From Amoeboaphelidium protococcarum (Eukaryota > Aphelidiomycota > Aphelidea), in the NCBI GenBank assembly GCA_023515745.1, contig JALECJ010000020.1, positions 1 through 64,000 on the forward strand: a stretch of 64,000 bases of DNA, in the 5' to 3' direction. How positions within the stretch are numbered: the first letter of the stretch is position 1; every line of letters starts with the position of its first letter. Position numbers and translations under genes: made by a program. The notes under the pieces were generated by a model. It made no database searches, had not been told where the DNA came from, and saw only the letters and a list, made by a program, of their open reading frames with translations. This document shows positions 52,221-64,000 of the stretch, one piece after another.

Positions 52221-53304
52221 TCATGACTCTTCTTCAACGAGGGGCGGCATACAATATTCAACAAACAGATTCTGGTCATGATAAGGAATCATCAACTACA
52301 AACTCATTACTCCAATAGCATTGATACGAATAGCAACCTTGAATGCAAAGTTTAGAGCATTGAGACAGAGAGGAATAAATGACGGGAGATAAGAGTTAAT
52401 ACTGGGAACTTGGCACGCGTAAAACTCGATAACATTCTTCTCAAAGTCCATAATCACTTTGGCATCATCGACATTGGACTGACCGCTGACAGAGATCACC
52501 GGATCCACAGCTCTTGTCTCAAAACGGACAAATTTGGCATTCTACATTTCTCTAAGAGCCTCTTTCAACCACTAAGCCTACAATACTTATTCATAATAAA
52601 TCACCACATGACGATGGGTATTAAATAATTATAATATCATAGTATTATATGTGTGACATATCTATAATACCTTGAGAATGACGCGACAAACTGTCGGATG
52701 AGAATCGAACGCGAAACGAGAGAATTGTTCATTGGAATAAGTTGCAAACTTGCACACTGTAGTCAGACACCCACTATCATCCATGACTCTACGCACTTAA
52801 TACTAATGTTATACGGAATCTGATGTTGGGTATTACGGTATAACCTTACATTAAATCTAAATGATCTTCCTCAATTATAATATTTAAAGCAGGATCTCCA
52901 CCAATGGCAGATCGTGGATGATCATTCTTTTACAGCGAATATGAAGATGAAACTTGCTTGCTGAACAGAGTCAAGCAGTCCAACATTTGGGTGAGGTTGA
53001 ACGTTACAGATACATCATCAGCAGGTTATTGATTCTACTGTCCATTTAAATTGAATTCACCAAATAATTTTCTTTCAATAAAACTGCAAGCTTGTAAAGA
53101 CGATGTCACCTGTGCTATAAACTTGAGACCACTCTCAGACGCTATACACGTAACTACCTACATACATTTAAGGGAGAGAGAGTTCGTTAATTTAAACTTG
53201 ATTAAAAGAGACGTTTAAATTCACACCTCACTCTGTAATGGCTTGAGAGCCATCACTAGTATCTTAACATTATCCAACGATGCCTCCACTCTTTATATTG
53301 TCAT
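52221..53304 (-). CDS. RAD1: RAD1 checkpoint clamp subunit (9-1-1 complex)
   Basis: Exons 53304-53227, 53157-52850, 52788-52671 and 52577-52221 (introns 69, 61, 93 nt) give 286 residues, near the human 282. Marks: VKILVMALKPLQSE at the start, ASESGLKFIAQVTSSLQACS, FIERKLFGEF, TFNLTQMLDCLTLF, later RCYKFATY-like TVCKFATYSN and IPYHDQNLFVEYCMPPL at the end. RAD1-RAD9-HUS1 form the ring-shaped DNA-damage clamp. The acceptors TATGTAG, GCGTAG and TTGTAG support the joins. AACGCGTCA (53349-53357) sits about 50 bp upstream. Confidence 0.9.
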
Positions 53305-53348
53305 TATGAGATTCCTGTGTGTAGTGCGTACGTATACTGTAGTTCAAT

Positions 53349-53357
53349 AACGCGTCA
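53349..53357. promoter_or_regulatory. AACGCGTCA (MCB-like) element between RAD1 and NOB1
   Basis: It lies 45-53 bp upstream of the RAD1 start and 150 bp upstream of the divergent NOB1 start. A second ATCGCGTTTT at about 53471 lies near NOB1. ACGCGT is the MBF/MCB core in fungi; RAD1 is a cell-cycle gene. Confidence 0.5.
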
Positions 53358-53506
53358 AGAAAGCTTTCAGTCGAAACAAATGAAAAGTTGAAAAAATCGT
53401 TGTAGCACTTCTATCCCGCTGAAAGTATAGAGAAAGATCATAGTAGATTTATACCCAATTTAAGAGAAAAATCGCGTTTTAATAATAATTATAAATATAA
53501 TAAAGT

Positions 53507-54670
53507 ATGGTGTAAGAGAGTGAACGCTAATGCTAGAAGCTTGTCCTGGATTCTGGAGCAATTATTCGCGGAGATGACTCGATATTCAATCTATCACAAG
53601 AGTACTTTACCATTCCAGAGGTGTTGAGTGAATTGAAGGATGGTAAAGTGCGCGAACGGTTGAATAGATTGCCATTTGATATTAAAGTATAATCACCTTC
53701 TTCCAAGTCTATAGCTCGCGTATTGCAATTTGCGAAAGGCACTGGTGATTATTCGGTTCTCTCCCAGGTGGATTTACGCGTCATTGCTCTTACTCTTGAT
53801 CTGCACAGTGATCTGCATGGCGAGTCGACTGTCAATTTTACTCCTTTGCAAGCTCATACGCGCGCTGGCGGTAGTGTCGTTGGTAGATAGAAATATGTAT
53901 CAAGCTAGCGACCAACTCAGTAACTGAATGAAGATGTTGCGGAATCGATTTAAAAACTATCTGTCAGTGATCATGATTCCAAGATCGATCCTCCTTAGAG
54001 TTGCAATCAAAATAAGACTGCTGCAGATGAAGATTCGAAGGATATTGAGAGCGATGATAGTGATGGATGGATAACGCCATAAAATTACAAAACTGTCAAT
54101 TCCTCTGTCGCTGTTAAAGATAACACACCTTTAGTTCAAGTGCAATGTATGACTACTGATTATGCAATGTAGAATGTCTTGTTGTAGATGAAACTCGGCG
54201 TTGTCAGTGTTGATGGACTGCGTATTACACAGCTGAAATCATCAGTACTGCGATGCCACGGATGCTTTCATGTGACCAAAGATATGGACAAGAAATTCTG
54301 TCCCAAGTGTGGTGGCAATACTTTGATTCGTACCAGCATGTCTGTCGATCCCCAGACTGGAGAGGTGGTGTATCATTTAAAAAGGAATTTTCAGTATCGT
54401 GTCAGAGGTACTGTGTACTCGATTCCTGAAGCTAAAGGTGGTCGTGATGGTGACATGGTTCTCCGTGAAGATTAGAAAGAGTTTCAGCGAGCGACGCATC
54501 AGCGAAAACGAGAGGAGCAAAAATTGGAGAAGGTGCTTCTATCTGGTCAAGCATACGATGATTACGATTTGGATCTATTTTCGGGCAAAGGTGGACGTAC
54601 CCGTGTACAAGGTGTCAATGGCACTATTGGTTATGGTCGACGTAATCCCAATGAGAAGAGAAGGAAATGA
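53507..54670 (+). CDS. NOB1: NOB1 ribosome-assembly endonuclease
   Basis: A single exon of 387 residues. The PIN domain starts LVLDSGAIIRGDDSIFN, with FTIPEVLSELKDG, and continues through KGTGDYSVLSQVDLRVIALT, containing the acidic active-site residues (LDSGA, TGDY, LSQVDLRV). A Ser/Asp-rich linker follows. The zinc ribbon is RCHGCFHVTKDMDKKFCPKCGG (C-x2-C...C-x2-C). The C-terminus has RGTVYSIPEAKGG and a basic tail. NOB1 cleaves 20S pre-rRNA at site D to give mature 18S rRNA. The frame ends KRRK then TGA. Confidence 0.95.
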
Positions 54671-54739
54671 AAGATGATTATCTCCTTCCGACGTGATTGA
54701 TCCAGATTATATTCATTATGGTATTTCAATACATATTTC

Positions 54740-57700
54740 TCATTTTCTTGATGTTTAAAAGTGCGTCAGTAAATCGGATTCTCCCTTAGGTGGGGCCTTA
54801 TCTGACCAGCGATGATAATACAAGGTCAATACTTCTTAAGCCAGACTCAAGTTCTTGGTGGATATACATTATTCTATGATATTATCCACGCAGTCTTGAT
54901 CTACCATACATTACACAAACTCTTGTCTTAGCTCTTGATTGAAATAGACCAGCCTGAATAACTTTCTTTCATTGATGAATTAAAAAGCAGCACAGCGAAT
55001 AATAGGAAAACTTACAACAATGCCACGTGAAGTGACAAGTGAATTTGCAACTAGACTTTCCAGCTCGCTCTTCTCACTAGTGCTTAAAGCTTCTCCGACT
55101 TGCTGATTGACAATATTCTAATCATAATGGACAAGAAGTTGTATGATAGCCAGCTTATCAACCAATTCGTACTACGCTATGCTTTCCAAGACAGTATTCA
55201 AAGGCAAAGAATAATTGGCAGGTTGCAGAGATATCAATAGAGATTGCAGCATTGAATATAAGCCATGATCTTAAATTATCTCGATGGAACACACGCACTT
55301 TACCAAAATACCAGGCAGAATATCCGACTACTTCAACAAAGCGTCAGCCTTATTGAGGCGTTCCAATAGAGGCACAACGAACCGGATTTGATTCTAATCA
55401 ATCAGCTTGAAGAGCAGCTTTTTCCATAAAGCCAAGTCTTGAAAACAGTTATAATCTACCAAAAGATTACATATAAACTAGATCACCTTCCGCTCTTCAC
55501 TTCTATTCACCCAAAGGGAGCGAGCAAACGCCACTTTATCAAGCTTATACAACTCTCTTGTGCGCACAGATATCTTCAAATCTTCGCAATCAGCCAGATA
55601 GAGCAGAATTTGTAGATAACTGCAGATATCAGTATATTTGTGAATTCTATTAATCTCTTCTGAAGAGTTGACTTTCAGTAACACTATAATCGCGCGGATT
55701 CGAATCATTGTTGAAATCTTGGTGGATTAATCATAAGCCGTCTTGAGTAAAAGGTTGATTCTAACCTCCGTACTCAGATGAGTGACTATACGGATCAGTT
55801 GTTCTTGGAGCACATACTCGACATTCTCTTAAACTCCGCATAGATTCTTCTTCAGCGCAATAGAAGGAAGCTCATCCTTGAAAGTTGTTCGAGCAACTTT
55901 GGTCTTTATCAAATCAAGATACTGATCCGAGAGCACCTCCTGCAGATTACATTAACTCTTCTTGCATATGAGAATACAAACCTTCTCCACAACTTTGATA
56001 TCTACTGACTGGTCAATATGCAGCGCTTATATCAAGTCGTACGCACCCTCAAAAGTAGACATAAACTGAGTCAGCTTGAACTGTTCCAGTATGAGATCTA
56101 ATTCTTTAAGAACTACCTCATTGCGCAGCTTTTGAACTAATGCGCGGCATTCCACTAAACTTTGATGTTTTTCAGCCATGCCAAGAACAGCTTTAAGTGC
56201 TTATACCTTCTATGCCAATTTCCCTTGACCAGCTACAACCATACTATAACAAGACTCCAAGCCTGTTGGTATATTCTTGAGCTTGTTCAGCAAAAGCTTA
56301 AACTCTGCAACTTCAAAAGTGGAAGAGTTTATCATCGACTTTACTGTACAAATGTAAAACTTATCCTAATCAAGGCTTAGAGGTACAGACAACGGTAATA
56401 GCTGGTACAGTGTACTCATACTTAGTTCCTTCTCCAAGACAAGCCATGGATTCATCACAAGAAGATGGTAAGGCAATCTTTCCAAGGATCTTGTATCGCA
56501 TTACTCAGTGGCCAACAAAACATCTGATTGATAATCCTTCTTATATACTCGCTTGTAAGACTTGAGAATATCCAAGATCAGTTCGCCCTTCGTTGATATA
56601 TCATCATTGGGATCGAGCAACTTAACAAGCTCAAATATGGTGCCAATCTTCTCGTAATCAAAAGGAGAGCAAGACTACTACGCCAATTTGATGATGTCCA
56701 GCAGTGGAGCCCTCTGATCTACAGACAATGCCGCGGCAATCAGTTACGTCTTGTAATAATCCAAATTTGGACACTCTTGTAGCATTAGCTGAACGTATGA
56801 ATACAAGGGCTGATCACTTTCAATATTTAAATCATCGCAGTATTAAACAATCAGCTATAGATCATAATTAGTACATCTGAGCAAGACAGGGATAAGGGAC
56901 TTGACGTACTCAGGGTCACTGCGGAATCTATCCTCAACAAAATCAATCTGCAAAGAAGTCAATTTCTGCCACCATTTAGCATTGCGAATCAAAGTCTCCA
57001 ACTATACACTAAAGCTCCTCTGCTACCACAACAAAGCCGCGCCCACTCCCACCTCGGCAATTGATTATAGACGACCAAATTCTTTGTTCACATGTGCCAA
57101 CGCATTCTTTATACAATCAAATCCACTTCTTTGCGACAATGATAGAAGAAGCTATAGAGCAAGTTACTGATCCGCTTTCTCACATGTAAAGATCTTCAAT
57201 AGCTGACGCTAAGCAACCTTCTCTAACAGTGTAATGCACTCCTCTAGCAAACATTACTTTGATTGTATTTCCAACATTATCGCAGTCTCAGCCAGCAAAG
57301 AAGACCTGTTAAGATCAAAGAAAGATACAACATCAGAACAAGTAATGGCAGCCTCAGCAGCTTTCTTTGAAGAGACTTTCTTTACTTAATTAGATGAATA
57401 CTAAAGACGTTGCAGGATAAAGCCAAGCACAAGATTGCACGCCTCTTTGGTATTGACAATCAACGATTGATCATCATACTGTTCACCAAACAAGATATTT
57501 CTCATTCTATTCATCACATCCACCTAAGATGATGATGATGAATACCCGATGATGGACGACTAATAACTTCCTTAAACACTGGTTTGATACACAATAGAGA
57601 AGAACTCGACACTTTGCAGAAGGGATAACCATCCAGATATATCTTGCTCGCCACCATTTTATAAGCTACTATTCAACACTGCTTATAAGGCATCAAGAAC

Positions 57701-60700
57701 GGACAAACTAAAATCACCATCCTTACCACTGACAGAAGCTCGGAGTATCAACGCTACTAATTCACCAAACATTTCTACTTTACAGTTTTAAAGAGAACCC
57801 ATCTATGAAATCAAAAGATCCATCGGAAGATTTTCAGTCGTTACAGCCAAGCTTTGCAACTACGCAGCAACACAATCTTCTACGCCCAGATCGATAAGGT
57901 AACACAATCTGCTTTATTCAGCCGACGATATTACATAACTTTTCTTCATGAAATAATCCGCAAGCTTTGGTTTTCTGACGTCTGAGCATTTGAACTCCTC
58001 CTCAGTCAAAGAGATATCAAACTCATCCTTCAAAGCAATAATCTTACTAGTGATACTACCAAGACTCCACATAGCTTGAAAAAACTCTTCTCCAGCACAC
58101 TTGATTTATTACGAGTCACATACGGCAGATGCTAAAATATTCAGTTATTTCATACATGAGAGGCTAACTTATTCCTTACTTCGCATAGTCTTTAAACGTA
58201 GATACTCGATGCTCTCTTCAACCACCAAGACAAAGAATCTAGACGGAGTTTTGGACAAAACAAAGCAGACTTCATCGCCACTCAATTTTGATACACAGCA
58301 TTTCAAGATGTCAACCAGAATCTCTCTCTATAAATCGTCAGCCAGGTGAGAAAAGAGAATCTCCAAATCATAGTAAATGTCATGCACGGACTTTTGAGTG
58401 CACATTGAACGAAATACTTTTCTAGCCACAGCTTTATCCGTAAAATCGACACCGTGGTAGCCATGATTCCATAGAATCTACTTGCACTTCAGAATACTTA
58501 TTAGATCCCTGGTTTCCTCATTCTCTCCAACATCAATACCATTTATAAAGTTTTGCATATCAATGCTGAGAGGTATCTTTGCACACTGTAAATATGACAT
58601 CTGACATTAAGAGCGAGAGGTATCATCTGATATCAAAGACAATATGCAGTAAACACGTTCCTCATCAAGTTGCGTAGCTGCTCCAAAGGACTCAAGCATG
58701 CATTAGCAATACTTTAATAAAACATCATCTTTTGACACTTAGAATTAAGCAAACATACTACAGAAACTTTCATGTTGTACCGTCTGCTTCAGGGAGTCTA
58801 TAGTTGTAAATGAGTCCAATACTTTACAGACAAGATCAATAGAATTTTAAGATAACGAATCTTGGTGAATTTCTAGTCGAAGCTAAAGCCCTTTCTCCAA
58901 TGCCATTATTGCTTTCATATTGCACTACAACTGATGCAAATTTTAGAGAGACTGAGGCCTCTCGTTTACCAAGAACGGCTACATTGACTGCATTTTAACA
59001 TAGTCGCCAGGAGTAATACATTAATTGTCACCACCAGCCTGAGAGTCTAGAACAGATTACAGTAATTTTAAAGCCTCGTCAATAGAGCTATCAGCCAATC
59101 CCAAGCACTGATCATACGCCCAGCGACACAGCTCGTCCAGGATGGCAAGATCTTTATAAGCAGCCGGAGTGATATGCATACTTAACAACTTGCTATAACG
59201 CCATACATTAATATCACCAGAAATCGCGTTCAGGAACTATTTTAAATCTCCGGCCAACCACTAAAAGTCTCGTTGATGGTGTCGAATCAAAATGATATCA
59301 AGAGAATCGAAATCCTTTTAAGACACTCGTTGCAGGAGAATCTCTATCCATGACTAAGACCGGAAATCAGTCCATTGTCTTACATCTACTTCCTCACCAT
59401 GCAGTATGACGAAAGTCTCAAACTTGCGCTTCAAGTCAAGGAAAGCCTCACTTACAGCTTAAGACAGTGATACACCAAATATTTTGCCGTGGATACTATT
59501 CGAAATAACTTACAGCTACTTGAGCGATGCAGGAATATAACTCTAACAAGCTTTACACATAACCTCAACACAATTCAGAGCTTCAGCATTTAAAAGTATC
59601 CATTCTAGTAGTTTAGGGCCGCTAGATCCATTCGTATCCGCTTGACTAAGGATTTTGTCAAAGTTAATGCCTTGCTCTCGAGAAACTTAGAAAGCAACAT
59701 CAAATTACTCGGTATTTATAAAATTAAGAACAATCTAGACAGGATCAGCATTAAATTCTAGCTCTAGAAGCTATAGATTTGAGGAGGATTATAACCTTCT
59801 TATTCTAAAAGCCAAAAGTTGACTGCCCAAAGAGCGGATAAACAAGCTAGACTCCTCTACATTACAAATCCAAATCTTATTGCTGAGATTCTTTAGCTCA
59901 TACAAAGCAAATTTCCCATCAATCATTTCAATCAATATCAGCTACTTACCATCATGAGCGAATGATTTGAAGGATTAAACACCATTAAATAGCTACTTCA
60001 CTAATGTGGCGCGACGACGATCAAAGATAAGTAAATCTCCATTTTGAGTAAGCAGCAACGATTATCTTGCATCAAGTATTTGCACACTCTTAAGTTACAG
60101 ATTTGTGAATTATGAGCAGTCAAACTACCTAACTACTTCAAACCGAGAGTCTACAATACGAGCTACCACAAATTAGCCATCAGACACCAAAAGCACTTCT
60201 CCCTCAGCATACGTGACTGACAATAACTATCCCTTGACATGGCAACTTAAATCAATAGCATCTTGTTTCTATACATCACATGTCAGCTCACTTAGACGTT
60301 CATGTTCAGGGAGTATACAGCAATGATAATCTTCAAACACCAACAAAATGAATCCCAAATCACTGCAAATAGTCAGAAATAAAACATTGCGTTCCAAGTG
60401 AATTTCCTTTACAATGGTGCCATCTTCAACACTCAAACTTCTGAGAACATTCTGATCGTCAACTAGAATCAAATGCTTTCCGTCTGCGGAAGGTACGGCA
60501 CATTTTATTGCAGACTCAAGCTTGAAAAATGGCGATAGACTGCATACATCTTCAGACAACTGATAAACGGTACATGCAGCAACAACATACAAATATTTGG
60601 AGAACTGTACAATACTAACATTTTGAATATTATCAATTCCCTCCATGTCAGTGTTAAAGAGAACCTTTTGAGAGACGGACAGTTGCCTAGTTCCTGCAAC

Positions 60701-60784
60701 AGCGTCATCAACTTTCCCAATGTCTAAGCGCCTAACTTTCACGGGTGGCCCAGCATTCTCCACATTTTCCTTCTCCATATTCAT
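54740..60784 (-). CDS. KNTC1: ROD/KNTC1-like kinetochore protein (RZZ complex)
   Basis: A very long first exon (60784-55016, 1923 codons) plus 54961-54740 (intron 55015-54962) gives about 1996 residues, near the animal ~2200. The N-terminus has a beta-propeller-like stretch (DADGKHLILVDDQNVLRSL-like repeats). The long helical rest matches ROD near the C-terminus: GLESCYSMVVAGQGKLAQKV, ALKAVLGMAEKH, SYLQILLYLADCEDLKIS, FARSLWVNRSEERKVIQFIC, DLALWKKLLFKLID, and the end LAQEVLTLYYHRWSDKAPPK. ROD recruits dynein and Mad1 to kinetochores in the spindle checkpoint. I could not check every codon of the large exon for TGA by eye, but the ends are in frame with each other. Three AACGCG boxes precede it. 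Confidence 0.78.
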
Positions 60785-60888
60785 GCAAATAAATTGCTGT
60801 AATTTATGACCAGAATGGTAAGAGATATGAATGTAATAATGTTGCTACAGGGTGAAGGCGAACAGGTATTGAATGTGGAAAAGTTTGA

Positions 60889-60948
60889 AACGCGACTAAA
60901 GAGAACGCGATCTGAAACAGGAGAAGGACTTGTTGATGAGTAACGCGC
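60889..60948. promoter_or_regulatory. Cluster of three AACGCG elements upstream of ROD and the secreted gene
   Basis: AACGCGAC (60889), AACGCGA (60904) and AACGCGC (60942) lie 105-165 bp upstream of ROD and 130-190 bp upstream of the divergent secreted-protein gene. Confidence 0.45.
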
Positions 60949-61078
60949 CTCGATCAAAGGAGCACTCCTCTATCTATCTCAAAGGGCGGGGTGTAATTGC
61001 AGTCATACCGTGAGAAAATATTTTAATCTGATTTCGCACTCTTCTAAATTTTAAGATCTTTACTCAATATCAACAAAA

Positions 61079-61822
61079 ATGAATTTGAAATTACTCGTAT
61101 CTGCCATATCTCTAGTGATATCTTTCTGTGTCAATAATGTGATCAGCTAGCCAGTGATAACGATGACTGATTTCGCTGGGAAATTAGATCCAGAATTAGA
61201 CAATGAAGCATTGCATCAACTGGCGATGGAAATGTCGGACTAGAGCACACAAGATCATGTCGCGTTAAATGAAATTCTAGGCGTTGATTCCATTGATTAA
61301 GATAAAGACAAGGCAAGATCAGATGATGAAGTGTTATAATCCATGGATTAGATCGATTCTGCACTTTAACGAGGCACGTAAAGAATTTAGCCGGAAAATC
61401 TTGCTGAAAGAGCAATGCGGCGTAGAAACAATCACGCTGATTAAATGCTACAATTTGTACCTATGCACGCAACAGGTTCTTAAGTGCTTGTAATTCCTCA
61501 ATAGTTACAAGATGCATCTAATCGTCATGTGCCTATGAGCACTTACACGCAAACTATCATGAATTATGAAATTCAATATCAGCGGTGTCTGGAAATATAT
61601 CACTAAGAGTTATGCGAAATACAGTACTTGCATCCGGCTATTAGAAGGCGCGGTAGAGGGGAACCACTATCAGAGATGATCCCCACTCTAGCGACTGGAC
61701 ATGTTTTACCGCCATAATAGTCAAGCCATGTGTTATCTAATCCAAAAGTTGGCGATCTCGAACATTATCGAATTTGCAATGGAAAATTTTACAAGATTTC
61801 CAGTAGAAAAATATGCTTCTGA
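61079..61822 (+). CDS. Secreted protein of unknown function
   Basis: A single exon of 247 residues that I do not recognise. A signal peptide (MNLKLLVSAISLVISFCVNN) is followed by a mixed acidic and Gln-rich region (ELDNEALHQLAMEMSD, AQ-rich runs) and a Cys-containing C-terminus (YQRCLEIYHQELCEIQY, ICNGKFYKISSRKICF) with four Cys that could form disulphides. A basic RRRGRG motif could be a processing site. It lies divergent from ROD and upstream of another secreted protein, but the two do not align beyond the signal and Gln-rich composition. Confidence 0.65.
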
Positions 61823-62110
61823 ATGAATGGAATACTGCGAGTAGAATATATGAATGAACAAGTACAACTATCATATTTGATGCGACATTATTATATTTTT
61901 GCTCATTTTTTTCAATGATACAGCATCATGGTAATTGTACTACAATATTGTTACATGTCACGAAGTTACATGGCGGGTCTCGTGTCACCATGTGAATTGA
62001 AAGATCTGGATCTCGAGCAATCGGACATTTAAATTCCCAACATTGATATATCTTTCATTCATCTAAATTATTTCGATCATATTTAAAATAGATTATTAGA
62101 TAATTGCAAG

Positions 62111-62773
62111 ATGAAGGTGTAATTTTGCGTTATTGCTTCTGCGTTGTTACTGGTTAATCTCTACGCGAGACCGCAATTTGGTGATGATTTCGATGGTTAG
62201 TACATGCAATCTGGCGATGAGTCTGATCTGACTGCCCAACTCCTAGACTCTGATAGCTATGGTAGTAACGAGCCTAGTCTCTTCTCTACAGAATCGTATC
62301 AAGAATCTAATGGTGATGGCAGCGGTTTCGGCGGGGACATGGTAAAATTTAATGATGATCAGCTATCAGCTAATGGTAATAGCGGTAGACAATCTCGTTA
62401 ATCACGTGATATGTCTCAAGCTGCTTTGAGAAACAGCAAATTCAATCAGGAGTAAGATGCATTCTACGGGTTCATGCCATTAGAAGAAACAGGTGAAAGA
62501 CACACAAAGCCTTAGTATCCTGATCAAACTGCACTCTAGTCGTCAAGAGTAACTGCTTACAAGTAGAGACACAAGAAAAGCAGAAGTGGCTAGAGGTCTG
62601 GTGGTTTATCGTCTGCGCGTCAACGTAATCACCCTCACAGTGACATGAAACGCCCATCTCAGCAATCGCTTCAAGAGCAGTTGGACGGGCGTCGCAGAAG
62701 CCAGAGACAGAGAAATCATGTTGTGGACTACAAATCATTGAATGGTGGTGAATCTGAGACTGAGTAATAATGA
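62111..62773 (+). CDS. Secreted Ser/Gln/Asp-rich protein of unknown function
   Basis: A single exon of 220 residues. It has a signal peptide (MKVQFCVIASALLLVNLYA), then a low-complexity Ser/Asp/Gly/Gln region (SDSYGSNEPSLFSTESYQES) and a basic C-terminal part (KKSRSGQRSGGL, DGRRRSQRQRN) that could be cut at dibasic sites. It has no recognised domain. The frame ends GAG TAA TAA TGA, so two Gln precede the stop. It overlaps the convergent methyltransferase-like gene by 39 bases. Confidence 0.65.
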
Positions 62774-63358
62774 TGACTTTGAGGCTTAAATTATTGCAGT
62801 TTATTTTTTACATTATGGCACTTTCACATTAGTTTTGCACAATATGAGATATTCTGATTCTGAAAGACCAACTTCATCTCCCGTCCCGTACAGCGGTATT
62901 TCACACCCCAGTAGTTCAAGATCAGCGTAAACACACTCAAAAATCGGACCAATGACAATGAGACGCGTAACGGAAGGAAACGCATTGAGATACTGTTCAA
63001 TCACCGAAAAATGACGAGGATAACAAAATAGGAGCACTTGACAACCCGGAGGCAGACTGTGAGGCGTTTGAACTCCAACCGGAAGTAATTAAATTAAACT
63101 CTAGTCCATGAATCTATTGGAGGGAGCTTTTTCAATTCCATGTATATTCAAGTTTCCAGAATGTTTCCCACTAGTTTTACTCTGGTCAAAGTGCTTTTAA
63201 AAACGATACTCAAAATAACCACTACCAAAACCAACGCTAGTCACTGTAATATTGCGACTATCCATGCCCAGTATAAAGTCTTGTAAAATATTAAACAACT
63301 TTTCATCAAAATACCGAACGCAGCACCAAGGCTTCACTTCTGATTATACTGAGCTCAT
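62735..63358 (-). CDS. Methyltransferase-like Rossmann protein
   Basis: A single exon of 207 residues. The N-terminus MSSVQSEVKPWCCVRYFDEK leads to ITVTSVGFGSGYFEYRF, resembling SAM-dependent methyltransferase motif I (V-G-x-G-S-G-x-x-E). Later VLLFCYPRHFSVIEQYLNAF followed by TRLIVIGPIFECVYADLELL resembles the post-I strands of a fungal methyltransferase-like family I recall only generally. No substrate can be inferred. The frame runs past the likely domain end to TGA at 62735, overlapping the convergent CDS; the last ~30 residues may be untranslated if there is an intron or a mis-set start. A GACGCGAAA box (63425) lies 67 bp upstream. Confidence 0.55.
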
Positions 63359-64000
63359 TTCCCCTCAGAAATTAAACTATAATAGATCGTGGGCAGCTTT
63401 AAATGATCTAAGTTTGCGCGATGAGACGCGAAAGCTCGTTCGCTTCTTGGTTTAACACTCTCTTCTCCAGTGTGTGAATAACTTACACTAAAACTAAGCC
63501 TGTAATGTCTATCGTGGTTGAAACCACAAGGAATTGTAAAGCAACTAGTCGCTCTAGAGTACGTCTCTATTTTAGATTGTGTGTTAATTATCCACTATGT
63601 GCTGAACGTGTGTAGATTCGACTTTGTAATATATCTTCGCTGGAGTTTCGCAATCTTCCGTAGACAACTTTGTATCTTGACCGCATCTGGTGTTGCGTTT
63701 ATCGCGTTCATGACGGACAAAAGTTATGGCAGAGTTAAGAATTATCTCCATTTATTAATGGATTCATTCGGTGTGCATTTAAGGCCTTCATAAATTAGAG
63801 CCGCGATCACTGCAATACTCCTGCGAGAGAGTCTGGCGTAATCATCAGATTGTGTGGTAGAAAAGATTAGATTGATTACGTTCTGATGCAATGGAATATA
63901 GAGTTTGCTGCTCTCTATCGATTATCGTCGTTAAAATTTTAAAACTTTGCTGAGAACACCCTTATATTCGTGGACTAGAACGGATAGTACTATTGTAATG
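63355..64000 (-). CDS. Unrecognised protein, truncated by the right window edge
   Basis: An open frame on the minus strand enters at 64000 and stays open to TGA at 63355, giving 215 residues without a start. The part from 64000 to about 63650 looks coding: YKGVLSKVLKFQRRQSIESS, LHQNVINLIFSTTQSDDYAR, SIAVIAALIYEGLKCTPNES and LPQLLSVMNAINATPDAVKI, mostly helical. I do not recognise it. The 3' end is doubtful: the frame overlaps the neighbouring start (ATGA) and crosses its promoter-like box, so a donor such as GTAAGTT at 63492 may end the real exon earlier. Confidence 0.45.

Overview
This window looks like the left end of a nuclear chromosome from a protist-like eukaryote on the fungal side of the opisthokonts. 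It opens with a C-rich, degenerate telomere (about 1-102) and then carries about 39 densely packed protein genes on both strands. The genes read correctly only if TAA and TAG encode glutamine and TGA is the sole stop. Every conserved protein here crosses in-frame TAA/TAG codons, and two tandem paralogues (10039-11013 and 11392-12366) have TAA/TAG exactly where the other copy has CAA/CAG. Introns are few and mostly 45-70 nt, and most end in TGTAG. I saw no tRNA, rRNA, CRISPR array or prokaryotic element.

Layout. 1-4.7 kb: telomere, an unrecognised acidic protein and an intact Plavaka-like transposase. 4.7-9.8 kb: katanin p80 C-terminal (con80) protein, MscS-type channel, TRAX. 10-15 kb: two tandem secreted paralogues, a RING protein, eIF2-alpha. 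15-21 kb: DYRK kinase, two Sho1-like four-helix membrane proteins, an NTF2-like protein. 21-31 kb: HIBADH, fatty-acid elongase, STN1, CDKL kinase, PX-SGK kinase, a seven-helix protein, SGT1. 31-43 kb: MSH4, a Kre9-like wall/secreted protein, Aurora, Rab18, proteasome beta1, RAD52, a WDR53-like protein, CYRI. 43-64 kb: IQGAP-like RasGAP, RAB3GAP1, acetolactate synthase, RAD1, NOB1, a ROD/KNTC1 homologue, two secreted proteins, a methyltransferase-like protein and a gene cut by the right edge.

Organism. Sho1-like and Kre9-like membrane/wall proteins, a Plavaka transposon and branched-chain amino-acid synthesis (ILV2) point toward fungi. CDKL, a con80 protein, CYRI, ROD, RAB3GAP1 and a PX-containing SGK fit a flagellated or amoeboid cell. 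An early-branching, zoosporic or aphelid-like relative of fungi is my best guess. It is inference; ciliates also use this code but the gene content does not suit them.

Functional threads. Chromosome maintenance is well represented (STN1, RAD1, RAD52, MSH4, Aurora, ROD). Actin and membrane-traffic control (CYRI, IQGAP-like, Rab18, RAB3GAP1) is a second group; RAB3GAP1 belongs to the complex known to act on Rab18, and both genes are here. An ACGCG-type element recurs 45-350 bp upstream of many genes and resembles the fungal MCB box.
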